From the NCBI RefSeq assembly GCF_018457175.1, contig NZ_JAGFNU010000008.1:1-64000 (forward strand): a stretch of 64,000 bases of DNA, given 5' to 3'. The notes under the pieces were generated by a model. The model saw only the letters and a list, made by a program, of their open reading frames with translations. It had not been told where the DNA came from and did no database searches. This DNA comes from Pseudohalocynthiibacter aestuariivivens. Lineage in GTDB: Bacteria; Pseudomonadota; Alphaproteobacteria; Rhodobacterales; Rhodobacteraceae. Every line of letters starts with the position of its first letter. The first letter of the stretch is position 1. Positions 34,909 to 43,305 of the stretch are shown here, piece after piece. The position numbers were made by a program, and so were the translations under genes.

Positions 34909-35826
34909 TCAGATATCAAGCGTGATTTCGCTGCCCTTAACCCAGGACACGCAGGGGCACATCACTTTGCCGCGCTGTTCCGGTGTAAGGCAAACATCTC
35001 TGTGGTCAGGGGTGCCTGAAACAAATGCCGTCGCGCAAGAGCCACACTCCCCACGGCGACATTCATAAGAGGCCCAGATTCCGTTCTCTTCGAGAGCTTC
35101 CAAAATCGTGGTTCCCGGCACAACGGTGAATTCCATACCTGTTTGCGCCAATTTCACTGTGACCGGTGCATCATCGGGTTTTTGGGTCGCTCCGAAACTT
35201 TCGAAGTGGATATTTTCGAAAGCCCACCCAAGCTCCCCCGCCTTTTCGATTGTTGCTTCAATCAAGGGGCGCGGTCCACACACGTAAACCGCAGACTCCT
35301 TTGGTGTTTTGCGCAACACATTCTCAAGGTTCAGCGCGGGCTTTGCGCCATCGTCCGTGTAGAGAGATATGGACCCTTCACGCCCCGTTAATGGCAACAA
35401 CCTTTCAAGGTTGCGCGCCGCATAGTGCACCTCGAACGATTTACCGAGTTTGGTAAGCTTTTCGATCATTGAATAGAAGGGCGTCACGCCAATACCACCT
35501 GCAATGATTACACTATGTGCCGCATCAACATCTAGCTTAAACGCATTGAACGGCCCAAATAAAGTTACACCGCTGCCAACCTGCAATTCATCGTGTACGA
35601 AAGCTGACCCACCCCGGCTGGGATCGGTTCTGAGCACACAGATCTCATAGCCTTGCCGATCTGAAAGATCGGACGTCAGCGAATAACGCCTAGACAGACC
35701 GTTGAACAAAAGCTCGACATGTGCACCGGGTTCAAACTCTGGTAGTGGCCTGCCGTCTGCACATTCCAGACGAAGCCTGACAGTCTCTGCTGCAATCAAC
35801 TTTTTTTCTCTGACGATCAGATCCAT
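34909..35826 (-). CDS. PDR/VanB-family ferredoxin-linked oxidoreductase
   Basis: A 305-residue cytoplasmic electron-transfer protein of the phthalate dioxygenase reductase type. The flavin domain shows RRYSLTSDLSDRQG near residues 51-64, the NAD domain begins HSVIIAGGIGVTPFYSMI near 109, and the C-terminal plant-type 2Fe-2S domain has its ligands in YECRRGECGSCATAFVSG plus a final Cys in KVMCPC. Such proteins pass electrons from NAD(P)H to a Rieske oxygenase or P450. No oxygenase is next to it; the partner here is a flavin-binding protein gene ten bases upstream. It is the last gene of the TetR-controlled operon. Confidence 0.9.
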   Translation of the reverse strand: MDLIVREKKLIAAETVRLRLECADGRPLPEFEPGAHVELLFNGLSRRYSLTSDLSDRQGYEICVLRTDPSRGGSAFVHDELQVGSGVTLFGPFNAFKLDVDAAHSVIIAGGIGVTPFYSMIEKLTKLGKSFEVHYAARNLERLLPLTGREGSISLYTDDGAKPALNLENVLRKTPKESAVYVCGPRPLIEATIEKAGELGWAFENIHFESFGATQKPDDAPVTVKLAQTGMEFTVVPGTTILEALEENGIWASYECRRGECGSCATAFVSGTPDHRDVCLTPEQRGKVMCPCVSWVKGSEITLDI

Positions 35827-35836
35827 GACCTACCCC

Positions 35837-36751
35837 TCATGGATTGAAAGGTGACGCATCGAGGTACAGACTCTCGAAGGTGCGGTTCAGTGGCGAAATC
35901 GTCCAGTGGGTCGGCCGGAATGTCCACCATCTGCCTGTATTGGCTGTCGCAGCTAGATCTGCGCCGGATTTTAGATCAAGGACGACCTCCCCGCTAAGCC
36001 GCAACTGGCGATTGCCTTCGAAGTCCAGAAACACGATGCCCGCACGAGGGTTTGCTGCAAAATTCCCTAAAGTGCCGAACATTGAATTTCCGGGATAGTC
36101 TGGAATGCTCAGCGTATCGTTTTGAAGCCTGATAAACCCCGGTTTTCCGCCGCGATGCGAAACGTCAGCGCGGCCACCGGGATATGCGCTTGCCACAAAG
36201 AAGGTGTCGGCATCTTTTATCCACTTACGAATCTCGTCTGTCAGGGCTTCGCCTGTTTCTGCCAAAGGCTGCGCAGTGCCTGTATTGACCGGGGTAAGAT
36301 GCCTGCTCTGAATGTATTTTGGGCAATTGGGATACGCCTCGACCACCGAAAGAACGAGTTTGTTCGATGAGAGGTTCGATACCGTGCCATTCACGCGCAA
36401 ACGTCGTTTCGTGGCAAGTTCGATGAACAAAGCACCGAGATTGTCACCTGGACGCAGACCCGACAACGACGAAGCCTTATTTGAGGGGCCCGATGCGTCG
36501 TCCAACGCCAGCGTTAGTGTCTTGCCAGCCTGGTCTGAAATGGCAAAACCCTTATCCCCCGCAATAAATTCCGCCCAGACGGAACCAGCTTTGTCTTCGC
36601 CCCCGACCACGCAGTAGAATTGTTGTGCCAGAAACATCAACGCGTTGCGCGGAATAGCACCTGCGATCAGACGCCCGTGTGCAGCAGCCATCGCACGCTC
36701 GCCGGTTAATTCCTGTATTTCGATTTCGCCACGGTGGAATGGTTGTGACAT
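35837..36751 (-). CDS. Pyridoxamine 5'-phosphate oxidase-fold flavoprotein
   Basis: A 304-residue protein with a PNPOx-like split-barrel. The second half carries DADTFFVASAYPGGRADVSH and RGGKPGFIRLQNDTLSIPDY, the typical flavin/nucleotide-binding portion, and a final WRPTHWTISPLNRTFE region. The start is the ATG at 36751 after AAGGAGGCTGAT; a longer frame adds 11 unrelated residues. It lies between a DsrE-like and a reductase gene in one operon. In related organisms such proteins are often fused to a ferredoxin-reductase module, so the two probably work as one unit. The substrate is not known. Confidence 0.82.
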   Translation of the reverse strand: MSQPFHRGEIEIQELTGERAMAAAHGRLIAGAIPRNALMFLAQQFYCVVGGEDKAGSVWAEFIAGDKGFAISDQAGKTLTLALDDASGPSNKASSLSGLRPGDNLGALFIELATKRRLRVNGTVSNLSSNKLVLSVVEAYPNCPKYIQSRHLTPVNTGTAQPLAETGEALTDEIRKWIKDADTFFVASAYPGGRADVSHRGGKPGFIRLQNDTLSIPDYPGNSMFGTLGNFAANPRAGIVFLDFEGNRQLRLSGEVVLDLKSGADLAATANTGRWWTFRPTHWTISPLNRTFESLYLDASPFNP

Positions 36752-36775
36752 ATCAGCCTCCTTCAGTGTCGAATT

Positions 36776-36800
36776 GGGCGCCACACAGCCTGTGGCGCCC
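36776..36800. promoter_or_regulatory. Intercistronic hairpin between the DsrE-like and PNPOx-like genes
   Basis: GGGCGCCACA and TGTGGCGCCC form a perfect 10-bp stem with a 5-nt loop. On the operon (minus) strand no T-run follows, so it is unlikely to end transcription fully; on the plus strand GTCTTTGTTTTT follows. It may protect the dsrE message from 3' decay and so set subunit ratios. Confidence 0.5.
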
Positions 36801-36816
36801 GTCTTTGTTTTTCCGA

Positions 36817-37194
36817 TCAGAACGTTACGATGCGGTAACCTTCATCCAGGTAACGGGACAGATCGATAACGCCCGCTGTGCCTGGAATGGCTTTGTCACC
36901 GACCAACTCAAATCCTGCGGATTTCACATCATCGGTTGCGCCGAAAACTTCAGCGCATCCTTTGCAGGCACCTGCCACGGTGTCTGAAACAGCATTGTAA
37001 AGCGCATGGGCTGGGTGCTCTGGGTTGACCAGTTCGCTGGCCCACCGGACGCCTGCACCCTGAAAGATGAGCTCGACTTCCTGTTTCTTATCTTTGAGCT
37101 CATAAGCAAGGAACATGGCATTGAAGAGCCGTCCGACCGCCTCTTCCGAGCCTGCTTTGGGGTCGGAATAAACGACGATTGCTGTTTTCGACAT
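36817..37194 (-). CDS. DsrE-family protein
   Basis: A 125-residue soluble protein of the DsrE/DsrF-like fold. It starts MSKTAIVVYSDPKAGSEEAV and contains VELIFQGAGVRWASEL and the cysteine pair in AGACKGCAEVFGA, which in related proteins can carry sulfur or serve as a redox pair. The start is the ATG at 37194 after CAGGAGAATTCT; the longer frame to 37245 runs through the TetR operator and is not credible. It is the first gene of the operon and directly faces the regulator. A sulfur-relay or redox role is likely but the exact reaction is unknown. Confidence 0.85.
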   Translation of the reverse strand: MSKTAIVVYSDPKAGSEEAVGRLFNAMFLAYELKDKKQEVELIFQGAGVRWASELVNPEHPAHALYNAVSDTVAGACKGCAEVFGATDDVKSAGFELVGDKAIPGTAGVIDLSRYLDEGYRIVTF

Positions 37195-37220
37195 AGAATT
37201 CTCCTGGGTTGAGTTGACAA

Positions 37221-37238
37221 TTACCGAACGAACGGTAA
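37221..37238. promoter_or_regulatory. TetR-family operator, copy 1
   Basis: TTACCGAACGAACGGTAA, with arms TTACCG and CGGTAA, lies 27 bases upstream of the dsrE start. The sequence is exactly the reverse complement of copy 2. It almost certainly binds the adjacent TetR-family repressor. Confidence 0.85.
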
Positions 37239-37277
37239 AAGACAAATGCCTGAGTGGTAAGGTGAGGTCAATATATT

Positions 37278-37295
37278 TTACCGTTCGTTCGGTAA
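37278..37295. promoter_or_regulatory. TetR-family operator, copy 2
   Basis: TTACCGTTCGTTCGGTAA lies 29 bases upstream of the tetR start and is flanked by further A/T symmetry (TTTTACCG and CGGTAAAA). One operator near each divergent gene suggests both repression of the operon and autorepression. Confidence 0.85.
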
Positions 37296-37323
37296 AATAG
37301 TTGTGACAGGAGGTAATTCTGCT

Positions 37324-37887
37324 ATGGGGCGCAAAGCAACCATTGAAGAAAGTGAACTGATGACGCGGCTAAGCCGGGTGTTTCGTGATGTAGGGTATGA
37401 AGGTGCCACGCTTACGTCCCTGTCCGCAGAGACCGGGCTGAAAAAAGCCAGCCTTTACCACCGATTTCCCGGTGGCAAAGAACAGATGGCCCGCGAGGTG
37501 CTCGAAGATGCTGCAAGTTGGCTCGAGGAAAATTTGCTGTCACCTCTCAGAGGCGACGGGAAACCAGAAGCGCGCATTCGGGCCATGACGCGGAAGCTTG
37601 ACGAGTTTTACTCTGGCGGGAAACAGGCTTGCCTTTTGAACATGCTGACATCCGCGCGTATTCAGGAAGGGCCTTTCGTTAAACCGATCAAAGATTTGTT
37701 CGATTCCTTGATCAGAACTCTCGCGAACCTGTTGTGCGAACACGGGCTTGAGCAGGATGAAGCCCGCCAAAGAGCAGAACGTGCGGTGATGCTCTTGCAT
37801 GGCAGCCTGGTCCTTTCCCGTGGCACGGGATCGACACAGCCCTTCAAGCGGTTTTTGAAAACTCTTCCAGAAGAATTGATTGGCTAA
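37324..37887 (+). CDS. TetR-family transcriptional repressor
   Basis: A 187-residue regulator. The helix-turn-helix covers residues about 8-50: LMTRLSRVFRDVGYEGATLT then SLSAETGLKKASLYHRFPGG, the classic TetR recognition region. The C-terminal effector domain contains ACLLNMLTSARIQEG and is of the LfrR/YfiR-like type. The start is the ATG at 37324 after AGGAGGTAATTCTGCT, not the upstream GTG-region codons. It is divergent from the DsrE-PNPOx-reductase operon. The two identical operators between them support direct control. The ligand is unknown; a reactive aldehyde, quinone or similar small electrophile would suit the operon content. Confidence 0.93.
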   Translation: MGRKATIEESELMTRLSRVFRDVGYEGATLTSLSAETGLKKASLYHRFPGGKEQMAREVLEDAASWLEENLLSPLRGDGKPEARIRAMTRKLDEFYSGGKQACLLNMLTSARIQEGPFVKPIKDLFDSLIRTLANLLCEHGLEQDEARQRAERAVMLLHGSLVLSRGTGSTQPFKRFLKTLPEELIG

Positions 37888-38050
37888 CAAAGACACTTCA
37901 GAAAATGAGCTTCAATGGCACCTCCCCTACCCTGCGAGTTGATTTAACCTTCCAATAACGTTGATCTTGGGACAACGCCCGACGAGGTGGTCCAAGGAAA
38001 GTTTTGAAAAGGGCCCGGTCCGGCACCAAGTGCCAAAACATGAATCCCTA

Positions 38051-38632
38051 TTAATATGGGTTCTTGGGCGTCCTGTCGTCAGAAAGCGATGCCTGTCTGC
38101 GTTCTACTAGCAGTTCGATCGCGTCGGCCAAATGCTCTTCCTGGATATTGTAATCGCCGCGTTCAACACGAAGCTTATGCGCCTGGATCATTACATCGGC
38201 ATAGCTGCAGCCCATTGGCGGCTCAAACCTGTAAGAGGCTAGCTCAATCAAAAGACCAAGTGGATCTTTGAAATATATTGAATCCATAAACCCACGGTCT
38301 TTCGGACCGGAATGTTTGATGCCGCGTTCGTCAAGACGCGTCACCGCCTGCTTGAATGTAGCTTGACTGATCGCGAATGCCAGATGATGGACAGCCCCCG
38401 GGTCGGTTGACGTTCGTGTTGAGTCTGGCTTGCGGTTTTCGTTTGTGAAAACAGTGATCAACCGCCCGTCACCGGGGTCAAAGTAGAGATGGCCCTCATT
38501 CGGGTTATCCAGGTTTGGCTGATCAAAGATGAAGGGCATGCCCAATACACCTTCCCAGAAATCGATCGAAGTTTGTCGATCTGCGCCAACGATGGTGATG
38601 TGATGTACGCCTTGGGTCTGTAGTTTTCGCAT
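38051..38632 (-). CDS. VOC-superfamily glyoxalase/ring-cleavage dioxygenase-like protein
   Basis: A 193-residue soluble metalloprotein fold. The first betaalphabetabetabeta unit reads GVHHITIVGADRQTSIDFWE with a metal-ligand His, and the second VHHLAFAISQATFKQAVTRL, ending in DSIYFKDPLGLLIELASYRF with the conserved Glu. That supplies the usual His-His-Glu metal set. The start is uncertain among 38647 (TTG), 38638 and 38632 (ATG); the last leaves GGGCGA at useful spacing. It stands alone between the TetR gene and a divergent phosphoesterase. It could be a glyoxalase-like lyase or an extradiol dioxygenase, and I cannot decide which. Confidence 0.82.
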   Translation of the reverse strand: MRKLQTQGVHHITIVGADRQTSIDFWEGVLGMPFIFDQPNLDNPNEGHLYFDPGDGRLITVFTNENRKPDSTRTSTDPGAVHHLAFAISQATFKQAVTRLDERGIKHSGPKDRGFMDSIYFKDPLGLLIELASYRFEPPMGCSYADVMIQAHKLRVERGDYNIQEEHLADAIELLVERRQASLSDDRTPKNPY

Positions 38633-38869
38633 GACCATTTCGCCCAATTACTGAATGCCGACAAGCCTAATCCGTTTGTCCTAATCTTGCCAGCATGACC
38701 TTCGGCTGGGTTTGACGTTTCACGTATTAGGTTCCTTGTAAAGCGATCCAACCACCCAAAGGCATGGCTGAAAAAAATCATCATGGAATACGATCCAATC
38801 ATGCTCTAACATTTAGGGCCGACCTTACTGGTTAGCAGATCGCAGGGTTGCGTTATCGCGGAGGCAAGC

Positions 38870-39673
38870 ATGATTAAAGTGCAGGATCTTGGGGTCTTGG
38901 ATGGCGACGTTCTGTTGTTTGGTGGCCCCTATTCAAATTTAGGCGCCACGCGCGCGTTGATTGCCAAAGCGAAGGCGCTCGGCATTCCGGCGCAACGATG
39001 CATTTGCACAGGCGATATCGTTGCGTATTGCGCAAACGCGAATGAAACCGTATCCGAAATCAGGAAATTTGGATGCCCTGTCATCGCCGGGAACTGCGAA
39101 AAACAACTTGGAAACAGCGCGCTCGACTGCGGCTGTGGCTTTGACGAGGGAACCACATGTGATCTGTTGGCCGCAGGCTGGTACGCACACGCAAACAACA
39201 CCGTGAACGCGGATGCGCGCGCATGGATGAACGCATTGCCAGATTTAATCGTGTTCGAACATTTTGGCTGCCGATATGCAGTTATTCATGGCGGCCTTAC
39301 CAATATCTCCCGTTTCATCTGGTCCACTTCGCCAGAGGAGGTTTTTCGCGAAGAATGCAGTGCAGTAGCGGCCGCCGCAGGACCAGTGGACGTCATCATA
39401 AGCGGACATTCAGGAATACCCTTCAGACACGAGATCGACGGGTTTCTCTGGATAAACGCGGGGGTTATTGGCATGCCCCCTCACGACGGTCAGCAAGACA
39501 CGCGGTATGTCGTGCTCCGTGAAGACGGCGTGTTCTTTAAACGGTTACAATATGATGCAAAGGCAGAATCTGAAGCGATGGTCGCAGCTGGGCTGACGCA
39601 GGGATATCATGACTCTCTGTTATCGGGCATATGGCCAAGTGTGGATGTTTTGCCCGATGAGCTACGAGGCTGA
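38870..39673 (+). CDS. Metallophosphoesterase (ApaH/YfcE-like)
   Basis: A 267-residue protein of the calcineurin-like superfamily. The second to fifth motifs are recognisable: CTGDIVAYC, AGNCEKQLGNS in place of GNHE, AVIHGG, and ISGHSGIPF. The first motif, normally D-x-H, reads GGPYSNLGA here, so one metal ligand pair appears changed. The protein is cysteine-rich in the middle (ALDCGCGFDEGTTCDLLAAG). It is a single gene with RBS-like GGAGGCAAGC before the ATG. Activity is likely but the altered first motif makes the substrate unpredictable. Confidence 0.8.
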   Translation: MIKVQDLGVLDGDVLLFGGPYSNLGATRALIAKAKALGIPAQRCICTGDIVAYCANANETVSEIRKFGCPVIAGNCEKQLGNSALDCGCGFDEGTTCDLLAAGWYAHANNTVNADARAWMNALPDLIVFEHFGCRYAVIHGGLTNISRFIWSTSPEEVFREECSAVAAAAGPVDVIISGHSGIPFRHEIDGFLWINAGVIGMPPHDGQQDTRYVVLREDGVFFKRLQYDAKAESEAMVAAGLTQGYHDSLLSGIWPSVDVLPDELRG

Positions 39674-39870
39674 TCTCGCGGAAATTCGCCTGTAAAAGTT
39701 AAAACGCCCTGCCCCAATGGTAAAAATTCATCAGCTTCCTGCCATTGCTATTCGTGTGAACTATGGTGAAGCAGCAACGCTGCTGTATTGATATCGGTCA
39801 AAATCCAACTTGCTGGCGGGTCTAGGTAGATTTTGTTCTAACGTATGAGAAGTTTTGAGGGAAAGCAGCA

Positions 39871-40284
39871 TTGGGAAAATGGCAACTGATACTTCGCTAT
39901 GCGGTTTTTGCTGCTATGGCCACGGTGGCAAACCTTGCGGCGCAACGACTTGTTCTGAAAACGGTGACTGCTGACCTCCGGCTCGCACTCGCGATTGGTG
40001 TTGGGACCATTGTTGGGCTTATCCTGAAATATATTCTCGACAAGCGCTGGATATTTTTTGACACAACCAGCGGAACGGCAACCCATGCGAAAAAATTTAC
40101 GCTTTACACAGTGATGGGAATTTCAACAACCTTAATTTTCTGGGGTGCTGAAACCGCTTTTTGGATGATCTGGAAAACCGATGCTATGCGCGAGGTTGGT
40201 GCAATTCTTGGCCTGATCGTTGGCTATGTCGTTAAGTACAATCTGGACCGCCGATACGTGTTTCAGGATAGCTCCGGTCACTGA
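39871..40284 (+). CDS. GtrA-family membrane protein
   Basis: A 137-residue protein with four membrane helices, typical of GtrA flippases that move undecaprenyl-linked sugars across the inner membrane. The first helix contains AVFAAMATVANLAAQRLVL, the loop before helix 3 reads LKYILDKRWIFFDTTSG, and the end repeats the pattern with VVKYNLDRRYVFQD; both KY-LD-RW/YxF motifs are family signatures. The start is a TTG at 39871 after GAGGGAAAG. It heads a same-strand gene set with an epimerase and two exported proteins, suggesting a surface glycan locus. Confidence 0.9.
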   Translation: MGKWQLILRYAVFAAMATVANLAAQRLVLKTVTADLRLALAIGVGTIVGLILKYILDKRWIFFDTTSGTATHAKKFTLYTVMGISTTLIFWGAETAFWMIWKTDAMREVGAILGLIVGYVVKYNLDRRYVFQDSSGH

Positions 40285-40494
40285 ATTGGCGTTTAAGTTT
40301 CAATTCACGAAAAATGAAACCAGTAAGCCCGGTATCTTCATTTCGTGATCAATACCTTGCATGTTTTGATTTGCGTCAAGTGCCGAGACCTAGCACCATT
40401 CTAAGGTGCAATTGAGATAAGCTTCCGCGTTGCGGGAACTTAGCAGAGATCGGCACAGACGGGCATGGCCCGGTATGAAATGACGGAGGCGACC

Positions 40495-41529
40495 TTGAAC
40501 TACCTGATAACAGGCGGCGCCGGGTTTATGGGCATAAACCTCATCCGGTACCTGCTTGCGCGCGGACATCAGGTTCGGAGCTACGATATAGCCCCGTTCG
40601 ATTACCCGGAGGCAAACGAGATCTCCGTTCTTCAGGGCGACATCAGGGATCGTTCAATACATCAGCAGGCCTTTGAGGGCGTGGACATCGTCGTTCACTG
40701 CGCAGCGGCTCTGCCGCTCTGTAGCCGAGAAGAGATCATGTCGACAGATGTCGAAGGTACACGCAGACTTTTGGACACTGCCGAAAAGGAGAAGATTGAC
40801 CGGTTCATCCATATTTCGTCCACCGCTGTTTACGGCGTTCCGGACCATCATCCGTTGTTTGAAGATGACAGTTTGATCGGCGTCGGCCCATACGGAGAGG
40901 CCAAGATTTTAGCTGAGCAGGTGTGCACTGAGTTTCGCGATAAAGGACTTTGCATTCCTGTTTTGCGTCCAAAATCCTTTATCGGTCCGGAACGCCTTGG
41001 TGCATTCGAACTGCTTTATGACTTTGCCTATAACCGCCACAATTTTCCGGTTCTTGGATCAGGCGACAATCGATATCAGTTGCTTGATGTCGAAGATTTG
41101 TGTGAGGTGGTTCAGCTTTGTGCAAATAAAGACCAAAGTGCTGTCAACGATGTATTCAATGTGGGGGCCGCGCGCTTTGGAACGTTGCGCCAAAGTTTTC
41201 AGGCGGTGCTTGATCGGGCGGGCCATGGCAAGCGTATAATTGGTTTGCCACTGACACCGGCAATCTGGACGCTACGGGTGCTGGAAGCGCTACATCTCTC
41301 ACCGTTATACCAATGGATTTATGAAACAGCCGGGAAAGAGAGCTTTGTCGGCATAGACAAGCTCGTTGACCGTTTCGAATTTACCCCGAAGTACTCAAAC
41401 GAAGAGGCATTAATTCGAAATTTCGATTGGTATGTCGCCAACCACGACCGAATTGCTAATGCGACTGGCGTGACACATCGTGTCCCTTGGAAAAGGGGAG
41501 CATTGCAGGTGGCTCGCTATGTATTTTGA
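40495..41529 (+). CDS. NAD-dependent epimerase/dehydratase (SDR extended family)
   Basis: A 344-residue nucleotide-sugar enzyme. The Rossmann motif reads LITGGAGFMGINLIRYLL directly at the start, and the active-site SSTAVYG with YGEAKILAE supplies Ser and the YxxxK pair. I use the TTG at 40495, placed six bases after GGAGG, because SDR proteins usually begin two or three residues before the Rossmann strand; an ATG at 40465 adds ten residues. The C-terminal part is longer than in typical UDP-glucose epimerases and reads like the NAD-dependent epimerases of polysaccharide clusters. It overlaps no neighbour but lies close to the next gene, consistent with one transcript. Confidence 0.87.
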   Translation: MNYLITGGAGFMGINLIRYLLARGHQVRSYDIAPFDYPEANEISVLQGDIRDRSIHQQAFEGVDIVVHCAAALPLCSREEIMSTDVEGTRRLLDTAEKEKIDRFIHISSTAVYGVPDHHPLFEDDSLIGVGPYGEAKILAEQVCTEFRDKGLCIPVLRPKSFIGPERLGAFELLYDFAYNRHNFPVLGSGDNRYQLLDVEDLCEVVQLCANKDQSAVNDVFNVGAARFGTLRQSFQAVLDRAGHGKRIIGLPLTPAIWTLRVLEALHLSPLYQWIYETAGKESFVGIDKLVDRFEFTPKYSNEEALIRNFDWYVANHDRIANATGVTHRVPWKRGALQVARYVF

Positions 41530-41536
41530 CACGCGA

Positions 41537-43300
41537 ATGATGACGAACACTCTGCTGAAAAGGGTGTTTCAGACTGTTTCTTTAACCATTTTTCTGGGTC
41601 TGTTCTGCCATGCAGCATGGGCGCAGTCTGATGAGGTTCTGGAGCAGCAGCGCGTACAATATGACGAAGTTCGCGCTAAGACTATTCTTGAACTGCAGCC
41701 ATTCAGGCATGAGACAGCGGTGGTTCTAACTGATGCGGATACTGAGTTGAGGTGGGTTTCAATGAATCCCGCAATCAACGGTTGGTTCTTATTGCAAATA
41801 GGTACATTTGACAGCAGAACCGCGCCGACAAGTTACCATATCGAGAATCCGAATCCGACCGGGCAAACCGTCAGGTTGGAAACCGGCCCCAACCCAACCC
41901 TAATCCTGAATGACGAGACAGGAACCGAATTCTGTGCGCCATGGGCGGACGGACAAAGCGCGTTAAACGAGGCGCGCGAAACCGGCCTGCCCTTCGCGCC
42001 CCTTTGCGGAGGTCGGCTTTATCTGCGCAATCAGGTATCCGGTTCCCGCACAAGTCTGGAGCGAACGGCAGAATTTTTACGGGACCATTTCTGGGGCGGA
42101 GAAACCATCGTTCGCTTTGTGCGCGACAGTTTCTTCAGGGATAGCCAGTTTGAAACAAGCGAAGAACTTGAGGCGACCGGGTTCGGGCGACTTGCCGTGG
42201 GGCCCGGAGCAGCAGCAATAGACGCGCCGCTTGAAGAACGACCCGTCATAGCAACGCAAACGGAGCTTGGACTTAGCGGAACCGATGGACATCGGATGAC
42301 TTTGGGGCTTTGGTATCCCGTCATCGGCTTGCCCGGTGTCTTTGCAAGCGCGATGCAGCCAAAAGCCATCAGTGAAGCTGTAACGCAAGGCCCGGGTGTA
42401 ACAAGCGCATTGGATTGGGTCGAAGCCCGCGCCATCACTTATCTGGTTGCTTTCGACCTGGGCCGTTTTGACCTTAACTTTGCTTTGGGCACGGATCATC
42501 CAGGGCTTGGATGGTCGCCCCGGCCACCGTCACGTATAAGGCCACGCGGAGTGCCGGGGCCTGATGGTATAAATTCGCCGCGACCGCTTGTGACCCTCGG
42601 AATGGTCAACCCAGCGCTAGCCGACCGAACAGTCGCTGTTTTCACTGGCGGGTTCAAGCGTGCGCATGGAGCCTTCAAATGGGGGGACTACATATCAATC
42701 AACTTTGGAACCCACTATGGGTTCATTGAAAACGGAACGATCCTGAGCAAACTACAACCTAGTCTTTCAACCCTTTACGTGCTTGCGGATGGCACGATCG
42801 GAATGAAAACGTGGACGGAAGACGACAATGTATTGCTGCCGCAGATCAGGTTCGCCCGCCAGAACGGCGTACCCCTTTTAGAAACCGATCCGGAAACCGG
42901 CCTTGGTGTCCCCGGGGCATTGGTGACGCGCTGGGGGCCGGGCAATTGGTCTGGTTCGGCTGACGCAAAACTTCGCACTCTGCGCGCAGGTGCGTGCCTT
43001 CGTGAATCTGAAGGGGAAAGATATTTGATCTACGGATATTTTTCCACGGCGACGCCCTCAGCCATGGCGCGAACCTTTCAGGCCTATGGATGCAAATATG
43101 CGATGTTGCTCGATATGAACGCGCTCGAACACACCTATCTTGCGCTCTATGTGCGCCATGAAGGAGACCTGCTCGTCGAACATCTGGTTCCGGGAATGCG
43201 TCTGATTGACAAAAAAGCGCGTGATGGCAGCCTGATTCCAAGATTCTTGGGGTTTGTTGACAATCGGGACCTGTTTTACCTGACACTTCGGGAGGAATAA
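41537..43300 (+). CDS. Large exported protein, possible phosphodiester glycosidase (NAGPA-like) domain
   Basis: A protein of about 587 residues with a signal peptide (MMTNTLLKRVFQTVSLTIFL, cleavage near AWAQ). The first half has no match I recognise. The C-terminal 240 residues contain VFTGGFKRAHGAFKWGDYIS, a later FIENGTI turn, and YGCKYAMLLDMNALEHTYLA. That order resembles the N-acetylglucosamine-1-phosphodiester glycosidase fold (NGGFF ... GV ... ALNLDGG), but the Asp-Gly-Gly end is altered to DMNA. The start is uncertain: 41537 gives the best signal peptide but a poor ribosome site. Six bases separate it from the SUMF1 gene. A periplasmic role in glycan processing is inferred. Confidence 0.6.
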   Translation: MMTNTLLKRVFQTVSLTIFLGLFCHAAWAQSDEVLEQQRVQYDEVRAKTILELQPFRHETAVVLTDADTELRWVSMNPAINGWFLLQIGTFDSRTAPTSYHIENPNPTGQTVRLETGPNPTLILNDETGTEFCAPWADGQSALNEARETGLPFAPLCGGRLYLRNQVSGSRTSLERTAEFLRDHFWGGETIVRFVRDSFFRDSQFETSEELEATGFGRLAVGPGAAAIDAPLEERPVIATQTELGLSGTDGHRMTLGLWYPVIGLPGVFASAMQPKAISEAVTQGPGVTSALDWVEARAITYLVAFDLGRFDLNFALGTDHPGLGWSPRPPSRIRPRGVPGPDGINSPRPLVTLGMVNPALADRTVAVFTGGFKRAHGAFKWGDYISINFGTHYGFIENGTILSKLQPSLSTLYVLADGTIGMKTWTEDDNVLLPQIRFARQNGVPLLETDPETGLGVPGALVTRWGPGNWSGSADAKLRTLRAGACLRESEGERYLIYGYFSTATPSAMARTFQAYGCKYAMLLDMNALEHTYLALYVRHEGDLLVEHLVPGMRLIDKKARDGSLIPRFLGFVDNRDLFYLTLREE

Positions 43301-43305
43301 TCACA

